NCBI GenBank assembly: GCA_012656075.1
Contig: JAAKBF010000059.1
Coordinates: forward strand, 150,494 to 214,493
Direction: 5' to 3'
DNA from: Phytophthora hibernalis
Lineage: Eukaryota > Oomycota > Peronosporomycetes > Peronosporales > Peronosporaceae
Length of the DNA stretch: 64,000 nt
Below, piece after piece: positions 1-9,544 of this stretch. Below the pieces are notes generated by a model. That model had not been told where the DNA came from. It worked only from the letters and a program-made list of their open reading frames with translations, and made no database searches. Each line of letters begins with the position of its first letter. Position 1 is the first letter of the stretch. The position numbers and the translations under genes were made by a program.

Positions 1-195
1 CGTTCGACGTTGAAGACCACGGGGTGACCTAACTAGAGAGCGGCGCGCCAAATCCTAGAGTTGGGCTTTATGGAGAATGGGATCTTGACACCGAGACCTA
101 AACTTGTCACGCATCTGCCCCTCGGCAACATCAAGCCGTACCTCGGACTCCGCGATAATGGCGAAAAGGCCATACTGTGGCTCGCCGGATTTCGT
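1..195 (+). pseudogene. Gypsy gag fragment
   Basis: Across two frames the translation contains FDVE..HGVT near the left edge and then THLPLGNIKPYLGLRD followed by EKAILWL at about 105-185. The same block occurs in the gag remnant at 45.5-45.95 kb, so this is the capsid-region start of a gag of the same family. Stops and frame changes show it is dead. It continues off the left edge and stops at about 195, where similarity to the second copy is lost. Gag proteins build the retrotransposon particle; nothing more of this copy can be seen. Confidence 0.7.
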
Positions 196-554
196 AAAGT
201 TTGCTAATGCACGCTGATACTTCAATAGAACGGCTCTCCAAATGTCATACAACTCCGCCGCCGTGTGGGTGACGACCACAGAGCCGTGAGCCGGCACTCG
301 CACTGTGGAGACGATTGAAGTCCGTACGGTTCGAGTTGAAATCGAATGTGAAGTCTTACCAGAACACCGAGTTCATATACGTCTTTCAGCATTAAGTTGC
401 TGCCGCGTCACTCTTCCTCCCGATTCCGCGAAGCGAGTGGAGTACGCATCCGAGAAAACCATCGTAAGTACACGCGAGCAGCAATGCTTCGAGAGGGGAC
501 CAGTACTGGTCTTTGACAGGGGCGCGACCCCACAACCTTAGCAATCAGGCTCAG
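196..554. other. No recognisable gene
   Basis: I see no coding similarity or repeat structure here. Short open frames on both strands look like chance. Confidence 0.5.
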
Positions 555-716
555 CTGGTACTCGTCGAAAGCTACTAGATTCTTGATGCGTTCCTCAGTA
601 GGTGTCTTGTGGCTGACGCGCAGCTTTCGACTTGTGCACTCCTTCCTAAGCTGCTCGACGGTCCACTGCGTATAGCCGTCCGAGATTGGCGGGGTTGTTG
701 TTCCGGGGTTCTTCAC
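555..716 (-). other. Small ORF with SAP-like motif
   Basis: The minus-strand frame contains about 40 residues running YTQWTVEQLRKECTSRKL then RVSHKTPTEERIKNLVAFDE. This resembles the helix-extended-helix pattern of SAP-like domains (W..eqLr.e...R.l.v....K...I..Lv..d), often DNA-binding or chromatin-associated. There is no clear ATG: the frame opens at a GTG and runs on past the motif into unrelated sequence. It may be a piece of a host or element protein. I cannot name it, and the motif assignment is by eye. Confidence 0.3.
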
Positions 717-1186
717 AGTTCACCTCAATAGTCGTGAAGACGAGCTGGCCGTCTCATCGACGCTGGCCTCGCAATCCGCGGTCTCCATCTTCTATCTGTT
801 TTCTGCATTCCAAACTCAGAATGACGAGAAGCACAAACAGATCCCGCTTCACTATCGAAGGCGCTCGTCCACCAGCTTCATGTGAGCATGCGTTGAACCG
901 TACCGCAGGTTTGAAAATAATTACAATACACTGGCACGGCAGCGTGGCACGAACCGTTCCTGACCGGGGTGCCATCCACACGGGTCTCGTAACCCTCTGA
1001 TGTCCCGGAGTCAAAACGGTGGCAACCGTCTCGGGATCCGGCCTACTGGTTTTGCAGAGCGATTGCTGCTCAACTTCGTGCCGAGCAGCAACGGAGGATG
1101 AGCTGGCTGCCCTGTCGCAGCTACGGAGGGATGGTCGCTCGGTGACGCAACCATAGTCTTTGGTTCTATTTGGTGGACCCTAAGAT
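717..1186. other. No gene; possible LTR remnant
   Basis: No coding match seen. Because a primer-binding-site-like sequence follows at 1187 and a gag-like frame at 1215, this stretch could be a decayed LTR, but I could not find a partner LTR or clean TG...CA ends. Confidence 0.25.
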
Positions 1187-1203
1187 TGGTAGAACCAGGG
1201 TCC
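1187..1203 (+). other. Candidate primer binding site
   Basis: TGGTAGAACCAGGGTCC begins with TGG, as expected for a site complementary to a tRNA 3' CCA end. A frame starting MAASAAEERGA follows 12 bases later. It differs from the TGGTGCCGCG sites used by the other elements in this window, so it would mark another lineage. The LTR end upstream is not clean. Confidence 0.25.
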
Positions 1204-1214
1204 CCATATTTTGA

Positions 1215-2925
1215 ATGGCGGCAAGCGCCGCGGAAGAGCGAGGAGCGACGACTTTGCGGCACTGCAAGGACGGAAGGCATGGCCGTGGAGGAGGGCAAAT
1301 ACAAGGACAAGGCCTAGGACGACGGAAAAGGGGTGTCGCGGTGGCACGGCAGGATGTCAACGGATCGGTGAGTCAGGAAGTAGGAGGAACGGCCGCACGA
1401 CACGCCCCGAGCTCAAGTAGGAGCTCAGTCGTGAAAAATCCTTGGAACCAGCAAGTTATTATATTTTGTATTGATTTGTAGAACACACCTGCCTGCCATA
1501 CGCCTCGAGGACCGTCCTAAATCAAGGCGGCTCGCGACAGCTTGGTGGAGAAGTAGGGTACAGTCTTCGGCGTGCAGCCGTTTGCCCCGGAAGAAGAGTC
1601 TGGAGCGCGGGATTGTAACCGCTTTGTTTGTAGTGCGCGTACGCTTGGCAATGGCCCCGTACGTAGTCGGCCGCGCAAGGAACCGCGTTGGAGGCCGCGC
1701 CACGCTCGAAGTTGGAGAAGCAACCGTGTCTGGAAGGCTATTGAGAAAGGTCTCGGTGAAGCGTCGCCAGTGAACGGGCGAAGAGAACGGTAGAAGGCGT
1801 GCAAGGAACGGAAGCGCGATCTTCTAGTGGACTGTGAGAGGCGGGCGTCTGAGGATCAAGCAGCGCAGCCTACGGTTGGTGAAGTGGAACGTCCGGTGGA
1901 CGGACTTGGGAATGTCGACGGTTGAGTGACTAGCAGAGCGTCGAGCTACGGAAATTGGGTGCACGGAAGACCTCGGAAACGGTTAGGACAACTGGAAGAT
2001 GCCGCGGCAGGACGATGCGCGCGAAGATGGAAATGGAGATGGCATGGAACGCCTAGGTGGCAACCGTGAAGTGGATCAAGGTGACCTAGCTACTGGTGTA
2101 TTACGGTCTGAAGTGGAACGGCTGGAGTCGAAGAGCGTCGCCGGACCAGTCGAAGGCCTGCGAGGCTAGGAGGAGGAACTCTTTCTGGATCAAGAGCGAG
2201 TAGTCGTCGCGGAAGTGTAAGTGGGCGGGCGGTTCAGGCCACCACGACGCACGGTCCCGAGACGTTGCCAAGAGAAGTGATGAGAAAACTGTGGCATCAG
2301 TATGAAGATGAGTCGAAAGCCACAGAAGCTGGCGAGCCCGCCGAGGATACAAGCGAGCACGCCGGGGATATGAGTGATCACGGTACAAGATCGGAAGCGT
2401 CTTCCCGACCACGGTCTCGGCACCATTCCGTGCATCATCGACACCGTGACAAGCGGAGTCAACACGGTGAACCGCGAGTAGAGACGGTGGCGGAAGGATA
2501 CGCCGCTGACTATGGAGGAGGTTATGGAGAATACGAAGGGGTGCCGGCTTCGTACTATGCCCAGTATACTAGTGCGTACGCTTATCCATATCCGGCCCCA
2601 GCTCCACCAGAACCAGTTAAGGAGTCTCCTAAACGGTCTCCTAGTGGTTTTATAGCACGGTACACTGAACCAGAGACACTTCGAGTGGCGCAGCCATCGG
2701 TTGGATGGGATTGGAATGGGAAGCGGGAATCAGTCACGGTCCCTGAACCTCAGGAACGGAGCGGTGCGGCGCCTCCGGTTCCGTACGTGCCGTATTATCC
2801 GGGTATGGTATTGGTCCGTATGGAACGCCTGGATGGATACAGCGTCCGTACCAAAGAGGTCCTCCCCTCACGGAGCGCCCATTCAGGCCAAGCCTCGGTC
2901 GGTGTGGTACTGCCCCAGGAGCAAG
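1215..2925 (+). pseudogene. Degenerate gag-like polyprotein start
   Basis: A series of plus-strand frames: an ATG at 1215 (MAASAAEERGATTLRHCKDG, then a Gly/Arg-rich run), a basic region near 1570-1790, and a longer open stretch from 2265 that is acidic, then Ser/Arg/His-rich, then Tyr/Pro/Gly-rich (YPYPAPAPPEP). The composition suits the disordered part of an oomycete Gypsy gag. The open frame continues past 2925, but there it overlaps antisense RT sequence and is not genuine. Assigned by composition and position after a possible primer site, not by a diagnostic motif. Confidence 0.35.
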
Positions 2926-4806
2926 CTGTTCCTTTGTCGCGGTCTTCAGCCGCTATCCTTATCTGCCAATACCTAGCTTTCGAATCGAGAGCTGTAAATA
3001 GCCTTGCGTCGCCCAATTATTCTAGTGTTTTTTCAATTCGAGGTAGCGTATACCGTCCCGCTTTGTTACTTTGTTCAGGACCCGATAGTCCACGCAAAAG
3101 CGCACTTCACCATCCCTTTTGCGCACCAACACTACGGGAAATCCCAGGCTCCGTTCCCTTCCTCAATCACACCAGCATGCAGCATTTTCGAAACGTTGGT
3201 TTCAATGCTCATATGCCGGTGCCAATATGATGCTCCACATCTAGCATTGTAGCCAGTGGGCAGTCGCCAGTACTCTCCGACATTTCGCGATAGGCTCGCA
3301 AGAGCTCGCCTAGGTTCTCACCGATCAGAGTGGCCACCTTCGCTTTAATTTTAATTATTGCTCGCTGGGCTCTATCGTGCCCATTGCTACTCATCCTCGT
3401 TGCTCAACGGTGTCTCCACGTCACCTAACATTACCAGCCACTCGTCCAGCTTGTCCTTGTCCCGGCGACGTTCAGCATCAACACTTTCACGTCTACTTCA
3501 ACCGGTACCCAAGTGCCGAGCTCCTTCTAATGGGGAGCTTAGTGATTATACCGTGCACTTTGATCGCTGGTATCAGAGTCTTGCCGCCCTTTGTTGTAGT
3601 AACATTAGCGGCACATATGACGGTGTCCTCTTCCCCGCCCGAAGCCGCCACCTCTATTTCCAAGGGCGTTACTGGACAACGCGCGAGTCTAGACGGCTTC
3701 ACAAGTCATACGGATGCGACTTTCGCGTTTCCCTCCGTGCTCTCCATTCGACACGGCAGAATCACCAACTCGTTCCGTTCGAAGTACTTGCCTTCATTGC
3801 ATCCGCAATCCATAGTAGCCTTGTGTTCCTGCATAAAGTCTACGCTGACCAGGAATTTGTCGGTGCATACATCGACGATGAATGCCCTCACCTCGACCGA
3901 TAGCCCGTGCTCGTTCTGCATCAAGAGCTTCCAGACGCCCACCACGTATACCAAAAATACGCCAATTCCTTCGACAAAGTCAACTGAAGCACTCGTACGC
4001 AGCCGTTCGCAATTCCTTCGACAAAGTCCACTGGAGCACTCGTACGCAGCCGTTCGCCTTGCTATATCCACTCCGTCCCGGCACCCAAATACATCGCGCT
4101 GCTGTCGAGCTTGACCGAGGCTCTCTCGTCGCCCACAGTCAAAGTGACTGTCGGCAATCCGTCGTCGCCCGCCCGCTTCGTGCCGAGTGCCGTCGTCACT
4201 TCGTACTCGTCTTGATTACGCTGCATCAGTCTCATTTTGGCGCTCGCGCGTCCTCGTGTGGCCATTGTAGTTGTCCGTCGGCGGTGAGCTAGTTACACCC
4301 GAGCTTCTTCGGCCTGCTGCTCTTCGATGTTGCTGCTATCGGTGCATGGTCGCCAGTGCCTCGTCGACCTCGTCCGTGGGCGACTTCTTCCTGCGCGACT
4401 CGCTCCGCTCTCCGATTCTTAGCCTCTTCTTAAACGGCTTCGTCGCCGTCCGTACCTTGGCAATTCAGCCGAGGTGCTGAAGCTGGTCGTTGCTCAGCTC
4501 GTCGCCGAACTGGTTCACTGACAGCTTATCACCGTCGTTGATGCCATCATTTGCTGTCGACTCGTCCGTTATCGTGCTCATCTCCGTCGCCACACCGTCT
4601 TAACAGCCACGACCGCATCACGGCCGCGGTTTCTCCATCGTCACTCGGTCATCGCTCACCGTCGTGGCGCCTTCCCCAGCCGCAGACTGGTCGTCGCTCG
4701 CCGATGCTCCGCCTTCCTCCGTTTCAGGCGCACCGTTGTTCACCCCCGTGTCATCGCTCGACCTTGCCACAGCGATGTTTCGTGACGCCGCCATTCTCGG
4801 TTTCAC
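2926..4806 (-). pseudogene. Gypsy protease-RT fragment
   Basis: Read from 4806 leftwards, the minus strand has a charged region, then a retropepsin-like segment around 4060-4110 (VKLDSSAMYLGAGTEW, where the usual DSG is DSS), a downstream protease region near 3720-3900 (DKFLVSVDFMQEHKATMDCG), a linker, and the front half of RT: VSKMLHAGVIEEGN, FPVVLVRKRDGEVRFCVDYR and LFTALDSKARYWQIRIAAEDRDK at about 3215-2930. It ends abruptly before the YxDD motif, against the plus-strand gag-like frame. Frameshifts and the altered protease triad mark it as dead. Its lineage differs from the chromodomain family. Confidence 0.75.
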
Positions 4807-4821
4807 GCGCGTTGTTGCTTG

Positions 4822-5845
4822 TGTGGTGTAGGGAAATCCAGATTTTGGGGTAACCCTAAACTAAGAATGCCTACGCTAGACCAGTGGGTACATCGCACTC
4901 AAGAGGATCAAGAGGGTACACAAACAAGTGGGTACACGGCCAAGTGGGTACACCGCCAAGTGGATACATCGCCAAGTGAATACATCGCACTCAACAGGGA
5001 ACGGACTTAATCAGGAACCGCACTTAGCTGGACTCAGCGATGGACGGGCTCGGCGATAATCGACTCGGTAAAAGTTGGACTCGGCGAAAGTTGGACTCGA
5101 CCAAAGTCGACTTGGCGAGAATATGCCTGAAGGGATAAATCAGGATCTGGGCGAAGAGTCGCCGTGAGGTAAGAAACAGCTCGACATCAAGGGACGGAGC
5201 TGAGCGAAGAGTCGCAGGGAGATCTGTAACGACTCCATTTGATTAGATATTTGTATATGACCGATAGAAGAACATAGGAAGAGCCGAAGGGGCTCTCCGA
5301 AGATATAGAGATAACAATCAGAGCAGAATCTTCTAAGTCCAAGAACAGCGTACACTTTTCCGGTAAATCCCTGCGTGGGCTGGATTATGTCTGCCGTGGT
5401 TCACCGAGAGGTATAGCTTGTAGGGGAGCCGTCTGGTAGTGCCAAGATATCAAGGTCGGCCGGGGTGGGCACTTCTCGCTACCAAGCGAAGATAAGCCTC
5501 GTCGATTCGACGAGCCGGTGGGTCTGCACAACCCAGGACACCGTAACCTCCTAATGGGCGTAATCTGCGCCTGGTGTCTTGTAAACGCGCTCGCGCGCTG
5601 CCGTCCATCCTTTGGTGGAGGGCACAGGGTTTGCACGGAGACTGCCCCACTCAGGCGAGTCTCTGGAGAGTTTGGAGCTTGGTACCCGTCGAGAACAACA
5701 CTCAACTGAACCCGGCTGGGGCGAACCGCAAAGGGAACAGACACGAACCCTGCGCAAGTCCAACATCGACGACCTGACTCGGCGAATTGTTGTGCTGTTG
5801 CGTGGAAGCTGAATAACGACATTTTATGTGAATCACAACACCACA
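4822..5845 (+). repeat. 5' LTR of element E1
   Basis: Starts TGTGGTGTAGGG, close to the TGTGGTGTTGGG start of the LTRs at 27.4, 42.8, 46.9 and 55.9 kb, and ends ACACCACA two bases before a primer binding site at 5848. The length, 1024 bp, is somewhat more than the 875-882 bp of the full LTRs elsewhere. The inner sequence has diverged and carries short tandem repeats near its start. No matching 3' LTR is seen downstream of E1. Boundaries are inferred from the primer site and TG...CA ends, not from a paired copy. Confidence 0.65.
4880..4996 (+). repeat. Short tandem repeats in LTR U3
   Basis: Several imperfect copies of a unit like CAAGTGGGTACACCGC, with two longer spaced variants ending CATCGCACTCAA. 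A second cluster at about 5035-5125 repeats GGACTCGGCGAAAGTT. Position near the LTR start (U3) suits enhancer repeats; that role is inferred. Confidence 0.6.
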
Positions 5846-5847
5846 AC

Positions 5848-5867
5848 TGGTGCCGCGACCGGGGATT
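5848..5867 (+). other. Primer binding site (E1)
   Basis: TGGTGCCGCGACCGGGGATT lies two bases after the LTR end. It matches, with one or two differences, the sites next to LTR C (46942-46924, minus) and the E2 LTR (21865-21849, minus). The primer tRNA would end in GCGGCACCA; I cannot name its amino acid. Confidence 0.75.
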
Positions 5868-5932
5868 CAGGGGTGTGCTTTGTTTTCGCAGGTACCAAGT
5901 ACCACTAAGGTAATAGCAACAAGTGAGAGAAG

Positions 5933-7192
5933 ATGGTCAAAGGATCGCCAAGTTTGAGCGACGCAAGCCCGGCGACGGCCGGAGGATCGCCGCTCGATGA
6001 TTCGAACTCGGCGAGAGCCAGCATTACCGCCGCGGACGCGGAGGTGACGCGCTCCGTCCAGTTCGACGATTTCGACGATAACGAAGACCATGGAAGCGAG
6101 GAAGAAGAAGAAGAGAAGGATGATGATGAAGAGACGGAGTATGACGACGTGAAGAGAGTCGTCGATCTCCGTGAAGAAGTCGACGTGTTGTCGCTGCTGG
6201 TGACCCGCATGGGAGCTCCTCGCCCGGTCGAGCGGAACCTCGCAGCGGAACTCGGTGATGACGATGAACAAAACGTGGCTCCGGGTGACCGACCGCCGCT
6301 TGTTCCCAAAGCGATTAAGAATGTCGAAACACCGAAAGCAAACCGAGTCCTGGCTCGACTTGTCGAAGAAATGAAGACCAACAGCCGGTGGATCAACATG
6401 TTCGCCCCAATGTACATGTGTCAGGCGAAGTGGGCTCAACTCAGCGAAGAACTGGGTCAACCCGTCAATAGCCAAACGGTGGAACAACTCGTCGAGGACA
6501 CGAGGCTATTACTCCGAGCGATGGGGTACCGGTGCGGCCATAAACCCTCGAAACTGGCGCTGGCCTCTTGGAGTGTGCACACGGTCGTAGTCGAGCTGAT
6601 GAGATGGAAGCGCAAGTTGAAAGACTTGTTCAGAATACAAGGTGGACCAAGGGGACAATTACCCAAGGCTCGCCGAGCTGAAGACCTCGACGAATCCAAG
6701 TACGGACGCGAAATGATCGGAGGTCCACGAGAAACGCTGGATATTATGAGCCGAGACATCGCTCAGTTCAAGTTGCGACGGAAACAACCGAGCGACTCAA
6801 CTCACGAACTATGGGTGCGACAACTGAAGGGATTGATCCCGACGGTCAAATATCACCCGTCAGGGCGTGCAGTGCGAGTGTTGTTGACAAATATCTCGAG
6901 TAGACTGACGTGGTGTCCCGCTCACTCTCCGGTTGTCCTCTGTATACCCCACGGAATATTGCCGAGAGATGAAGGTTATGTGCGGCTAAACTCGGCGAAA
7001 TACGGTGCCTGGCAAGTGCTCGCCTTCGAGGGATCATCCGACAGCAGACTTCTCAGGAAAGAGCAACGGTTGTATATGGAATGGCTGAGCCACCAGCCTC
7101 CCGCTGTCGAACGACCTTACTACAAGACGCCGACAGCGATCCAACCACGACCAAGGCATAGTGAACATGGTGAAACACGCGATCAGCTGTAA
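5933..7192 (+). CDS. Gag N-terminus fused to protease-RT linker (419 aa)
   Basis: An uninterrupted 419-codon frame whose ATG lies 65 bases after the primer site. Residues 1-105 are disordered and acidic (a Glu/Asp run near 55-75). Residues about 130-240 match the gag remnant at 46.1-46.5 kb (ANRVLARLVEEM...RWINMFAP; LLLRAMGY; ELMRWKRKLKDLF). From about residue 270 the sequence instead matches the protease-RT linker at 34.7-35.35 kb (LIPTVKYHPSGRAVRVLLTN; GYVRLNSAKYGAWQVL; QPPAVERP). The capsid C-terminal half and the protease are therefore missing, yet the frame is intact. It could encode a truncated gag-like protein of a non-autonomous element; expression is unknown. Confidence 0.75.
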   Translation: MVKGSPSLSDASPATAGGSPLDDSNSARASITAADAEVTRSVQFDDFDDNEDHGSEEEEEEKDDDEETEYDDVKRVVDLREEVDVLSLLVTRMGAPRPVERNLAAELGDDDEQNVAPGDRPPLVPKAIKNVETPKANRVLARLVEEMKTNSRWINMFAPMYMCQAKWAQLSEELGQPVNSQTVEQLVEDTRLLLRAMGYRCGHKPSKLALASWSVHTVVVELMRWKRKLKDLFRIQGGPRGQLPKARRAEDLDESKYGREMIGGPRETLDIMSRDIAQFKLRRKQPSDSTHELWVRQLKGLIPTVKYHPSGRAVRVLLTNISSRLTWCPAHSPVVLCIPHGILPRDEGYVRLNSAKYGAWQVLAFEGSSDSRLLRKEQRLYMEWLSHQPPAVERPYYKTPTAIQPRPRHSEHGETRDQL

Positions 7193-8039
7193 TTAGCGGC
7201 GCTTGTTGCAAGCGACACTGGAATATACAACTCAGCGAGTGCGGTAGAGTCCGAGTCCGGAGGTACCGAGAGTGACTCGTCGGTTATTGAGACGAGGTCC
7301 AAATCGGCGTAGGCAACACCAACAGCAATGGAAGGTAGTAGCAACGAGACCTTGGCGAATCTAGAGAAGGGCTATTCAATCCCTGCGACTAAACGCGATG
7401 ACGAAGCCTGTGATGAAGAACGATGTGTGGGGCCACCACCAGCTGCGACGGACTCGGCGATTGCCGCGATCCATAGCGACGGGCGACAGAAGATGTGTGC
7501 TATCAAAATGGACAGGGTGACCAATGGGACCCAGGCAAGGGCAACTCACCGAATATGACGAGTAATTGTCAGGCCGTAACGCAATCCGACGATGGAGAAG
7601 ACGAAAAGGCAACCCACCAGTTACGGATCCCCGATCATAAACGACTCCGAGCGTCGGGTGCGGCCTCGCCAGACCCAACTTCCCAGGGTGTTTTATGGAG
7701 ATGGGTTCTTCTTTTCACGCACCCTAAACCTTCCAGGTTCCCGATATTCCCAGGCCAAGACAATAGCGACCTACCAAGACGACCGACGAAGAAAAATCGG
7801 GTGCGGATTTGCCAAACCAAACTTCCCTGGGTGTTTTATTGAGATCGGTTCTTATTTTCACCCACCATAAACCTTCCAGATTTTCGATATACCCAGGCCA
7901 AGACAAAAACGACCGACCAATACGACCGACGAAAAAATGCACGAGGGCGTCAGTCTTTCCCAGGCTCAAATTCCACCACTCGACATGTTGAGTTCCTAGC
8001 GCCAACTTCAGTGCACCTACGGGACCCGTCGAATCGCTG
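7193..8039 (+). pseudogene. Pol remnant, RT essentially deleted (E1)
   Basis: Between the fused gag ORF and the second RNase H, a full family member would carry the rest of the linker, RT and the first RNase H, roughly 2.5 kb. Here there are only about 850 bases with no RT motif. A short frame at 7328-7558 (MEGSSNETLANLEKG) may be linker sequence. The rest is filled mainly by a local tandem duplication (7674-7945). E1 could therefore move only with enzymes supplied in trans. Confidence 0.5.
7674..7945 (+). repeat. Two-copy tandem duplication of about 140 bp
   Basis: The segments starting AACTTCCCAGGGTGTTTTAT (about 7677) and AACTTCCCTGGGTGTTTTAT (about 7822) repeat in order the blocks CACCCTAAACCTTCCAG / CACCATAAACCTTCCAG, then CCCAGGCCAAGACAA, then CGACCGACGAA. 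The copies are similar but have diverged, so the duplication is not recent. I recognise no protein domain in either. Confidence 0.7.
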
Positions 8040-8834
8040 GTGTATATTGCGCCACCGTCCAATAACTCAGTGAATATTCGAATGGACCCCGAATTGTTGT
8101 ACGCGCATGTGCCACTTGACTTTGAGGGGCACGTCCTATCATTCGACGGGTCAACAAAGACGGAAAAATACGGCGGCTATGGGAGTTGCTCGTGGATTTT
8201 GTGGCGACTACTAAATTGGGACATTGTGATCGCTGCGAGGGCTCACCTTCTGTCGTCCACAGTCAATATCGCCGAGTACACGGGAATGAATAACGGAGTA
8301 CTCGCGGCGCTTGACCGAGAGGTGACTGATCTGATTATTGTTGGCGACTCCAGGCTTGCAATCCAGCAATCCGTGGGGGTGATGGCATGTAGTAAGGAGA
8401 CGTTGCAAGTGGAGATAGCACCCCACAAAGGACTCGTCGATCGACTCAACTCTGTGCGATATCTGCACGTAGTTCGGTGCTATAACTCGGCAGCGGACTC
8501 TTAAGCCACAGAGGCATTGGAAGCTCAAGCCGGACGAGTTGTACTCAGTGGAGACCGTAAGACGGAGCTGAAGACGCTGAACCGGATCCAAGAGGAACTT
8601 TCTGTTGATGAAAACTTGGCAAAAGAAGCGGAGGTAGTTCCAAAGGCCTCAGCGACGACACAAAGTCACGGCCGACACACTTGCAGAGTCCGGTCCATGG
8701 ATGAAGAAGTGGACGACCCTGCGAGAGAACCAGGGGGCAGACCGGTCAGGAAAGAAGTCTCGCCGAGTTTTGTCGACGACAGAGATAGCTTGAGCGAGGA
8801 ATTCGAAGTAGAGTTCCAACATCCAAAGTCTTAG
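8040..8834 (+). pseudogene. Second (RVT_3-type) RNase H plus pre-integrase linker (E1)
   Basis: The open frame at 8040-8504 is an RNase H fold: LSFDGSTKTEKYGGYG (first Asp), NIAEYTGMNNGVLAAL (Glu), LIIVGDSRLAIQQS (Asp), a KGLVDRLNSVRYLHVVR strand, and NSAADS at the end (last Asp), followed directly by a stop. All four catalytic positions seem present. The frame resumes after the stop with the linker that precedes integrase in the sister copies (LNRIQEELSVDENLAKE) to 8834. This is the plant/archaeal-like extra RNase H that would remove RNA from RNA-DNA hybrids alongside the standard RNase H of Gypsy pol, which is missing here. Confidence 0.75.
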
Positions 8835-8943
8835 CGAGTGATTGAACTAGGTCACGCCGGTCCTGGACGACAGATACCTCCAAGTACTCAAGACATTGAT
8901 CCGCTAGTCGTTCAGACAGAGCGACGTTCCGGATCAAGCATAA

Positions 8944-9364
8944 GACCGAGGAGTTCGACTACGAGCCTGTGTTGGCAGACAAGAGCGGGTGCTATCCAGT
9001 AGTCCACGTGTCCAGACTGAAGAAAGTGATCGAACTCGGTGAAAGGCCTACGACTTCGCTAGTCCAAGGACTCAGCAAAACCGATCGATTGGATTTCGAC
9101 GAGAAACTGCTGCCAGAAGACAGCTGGGCACCTGACGAGCGAACTGGTCAATATGAAGTCGAATCCATCCTTAAGGATGAAATGCCACTCTCGACGAGTA
9201 CGGACCGAGCCCAGCGTCGGTTTCTGGTAAAATGGGTAGGCTATGACGAACCCAGCTGGGAACCACTGTCGAATTTATCGTGTGGAGGTCTTCTCTTCGA
9301 CTATCTTCGACAAAAGAAACGTGAAAACCGTCTGCAAATGGTGCAAGTTGCAGACGAGTGTTAA
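8944..9364 (+). pseudogene. Integrase C-terminus with chromodomain (E1)
   Basis: The frame holds the integrase SH3-like end (SGCYPVVHVSRLKKVIELGE), a linker with LLPEDSWAPD, and a chromodomain: GQYEVESILKDE, RRFLVKWVGYDEPSWEPLSN, then CGGLLFDYLRQKK. The Tyr/Val/Trp positions of the methyl-lysine cage are kept. The integrase zinc finger and DDE core are absent, removed by a deletion between 8834 and about 8940. In chromoviruses this domain steers integration to marked nucleosomes. The stop is 180 bases from the end of the opposing P0 ORF. Confidence 0.85.
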
Positions 9365-9544
9365 AAGCTATTGAATATGACAAATACCACCGACCTGTGA
9401 AGACAAGCAGGCAGGTCGAGTGAGCGAAAGCTACTGCGTCAACTTATATTTTTGATATTACGAGATGAATGAGTACGGACTACATGTAGAAAAAGAAAAA
9501 CTACCTAGACTCTTCGAAAACTGCAACTGGACGAACTGGGAGTC

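Noticed and set aside
2926..3230. C-terminal third of the plus-strand ORF starting at 2265
   Set aside because: It overlaps clear RT motifs on the minus strand and has no matching content of its own.
5867..6487. Minus-strand ORFs (206 and 170 codons) opposite the E1 gag
   Set aside because: Shadow of the acidic gag frame, which matches a second gag copy.
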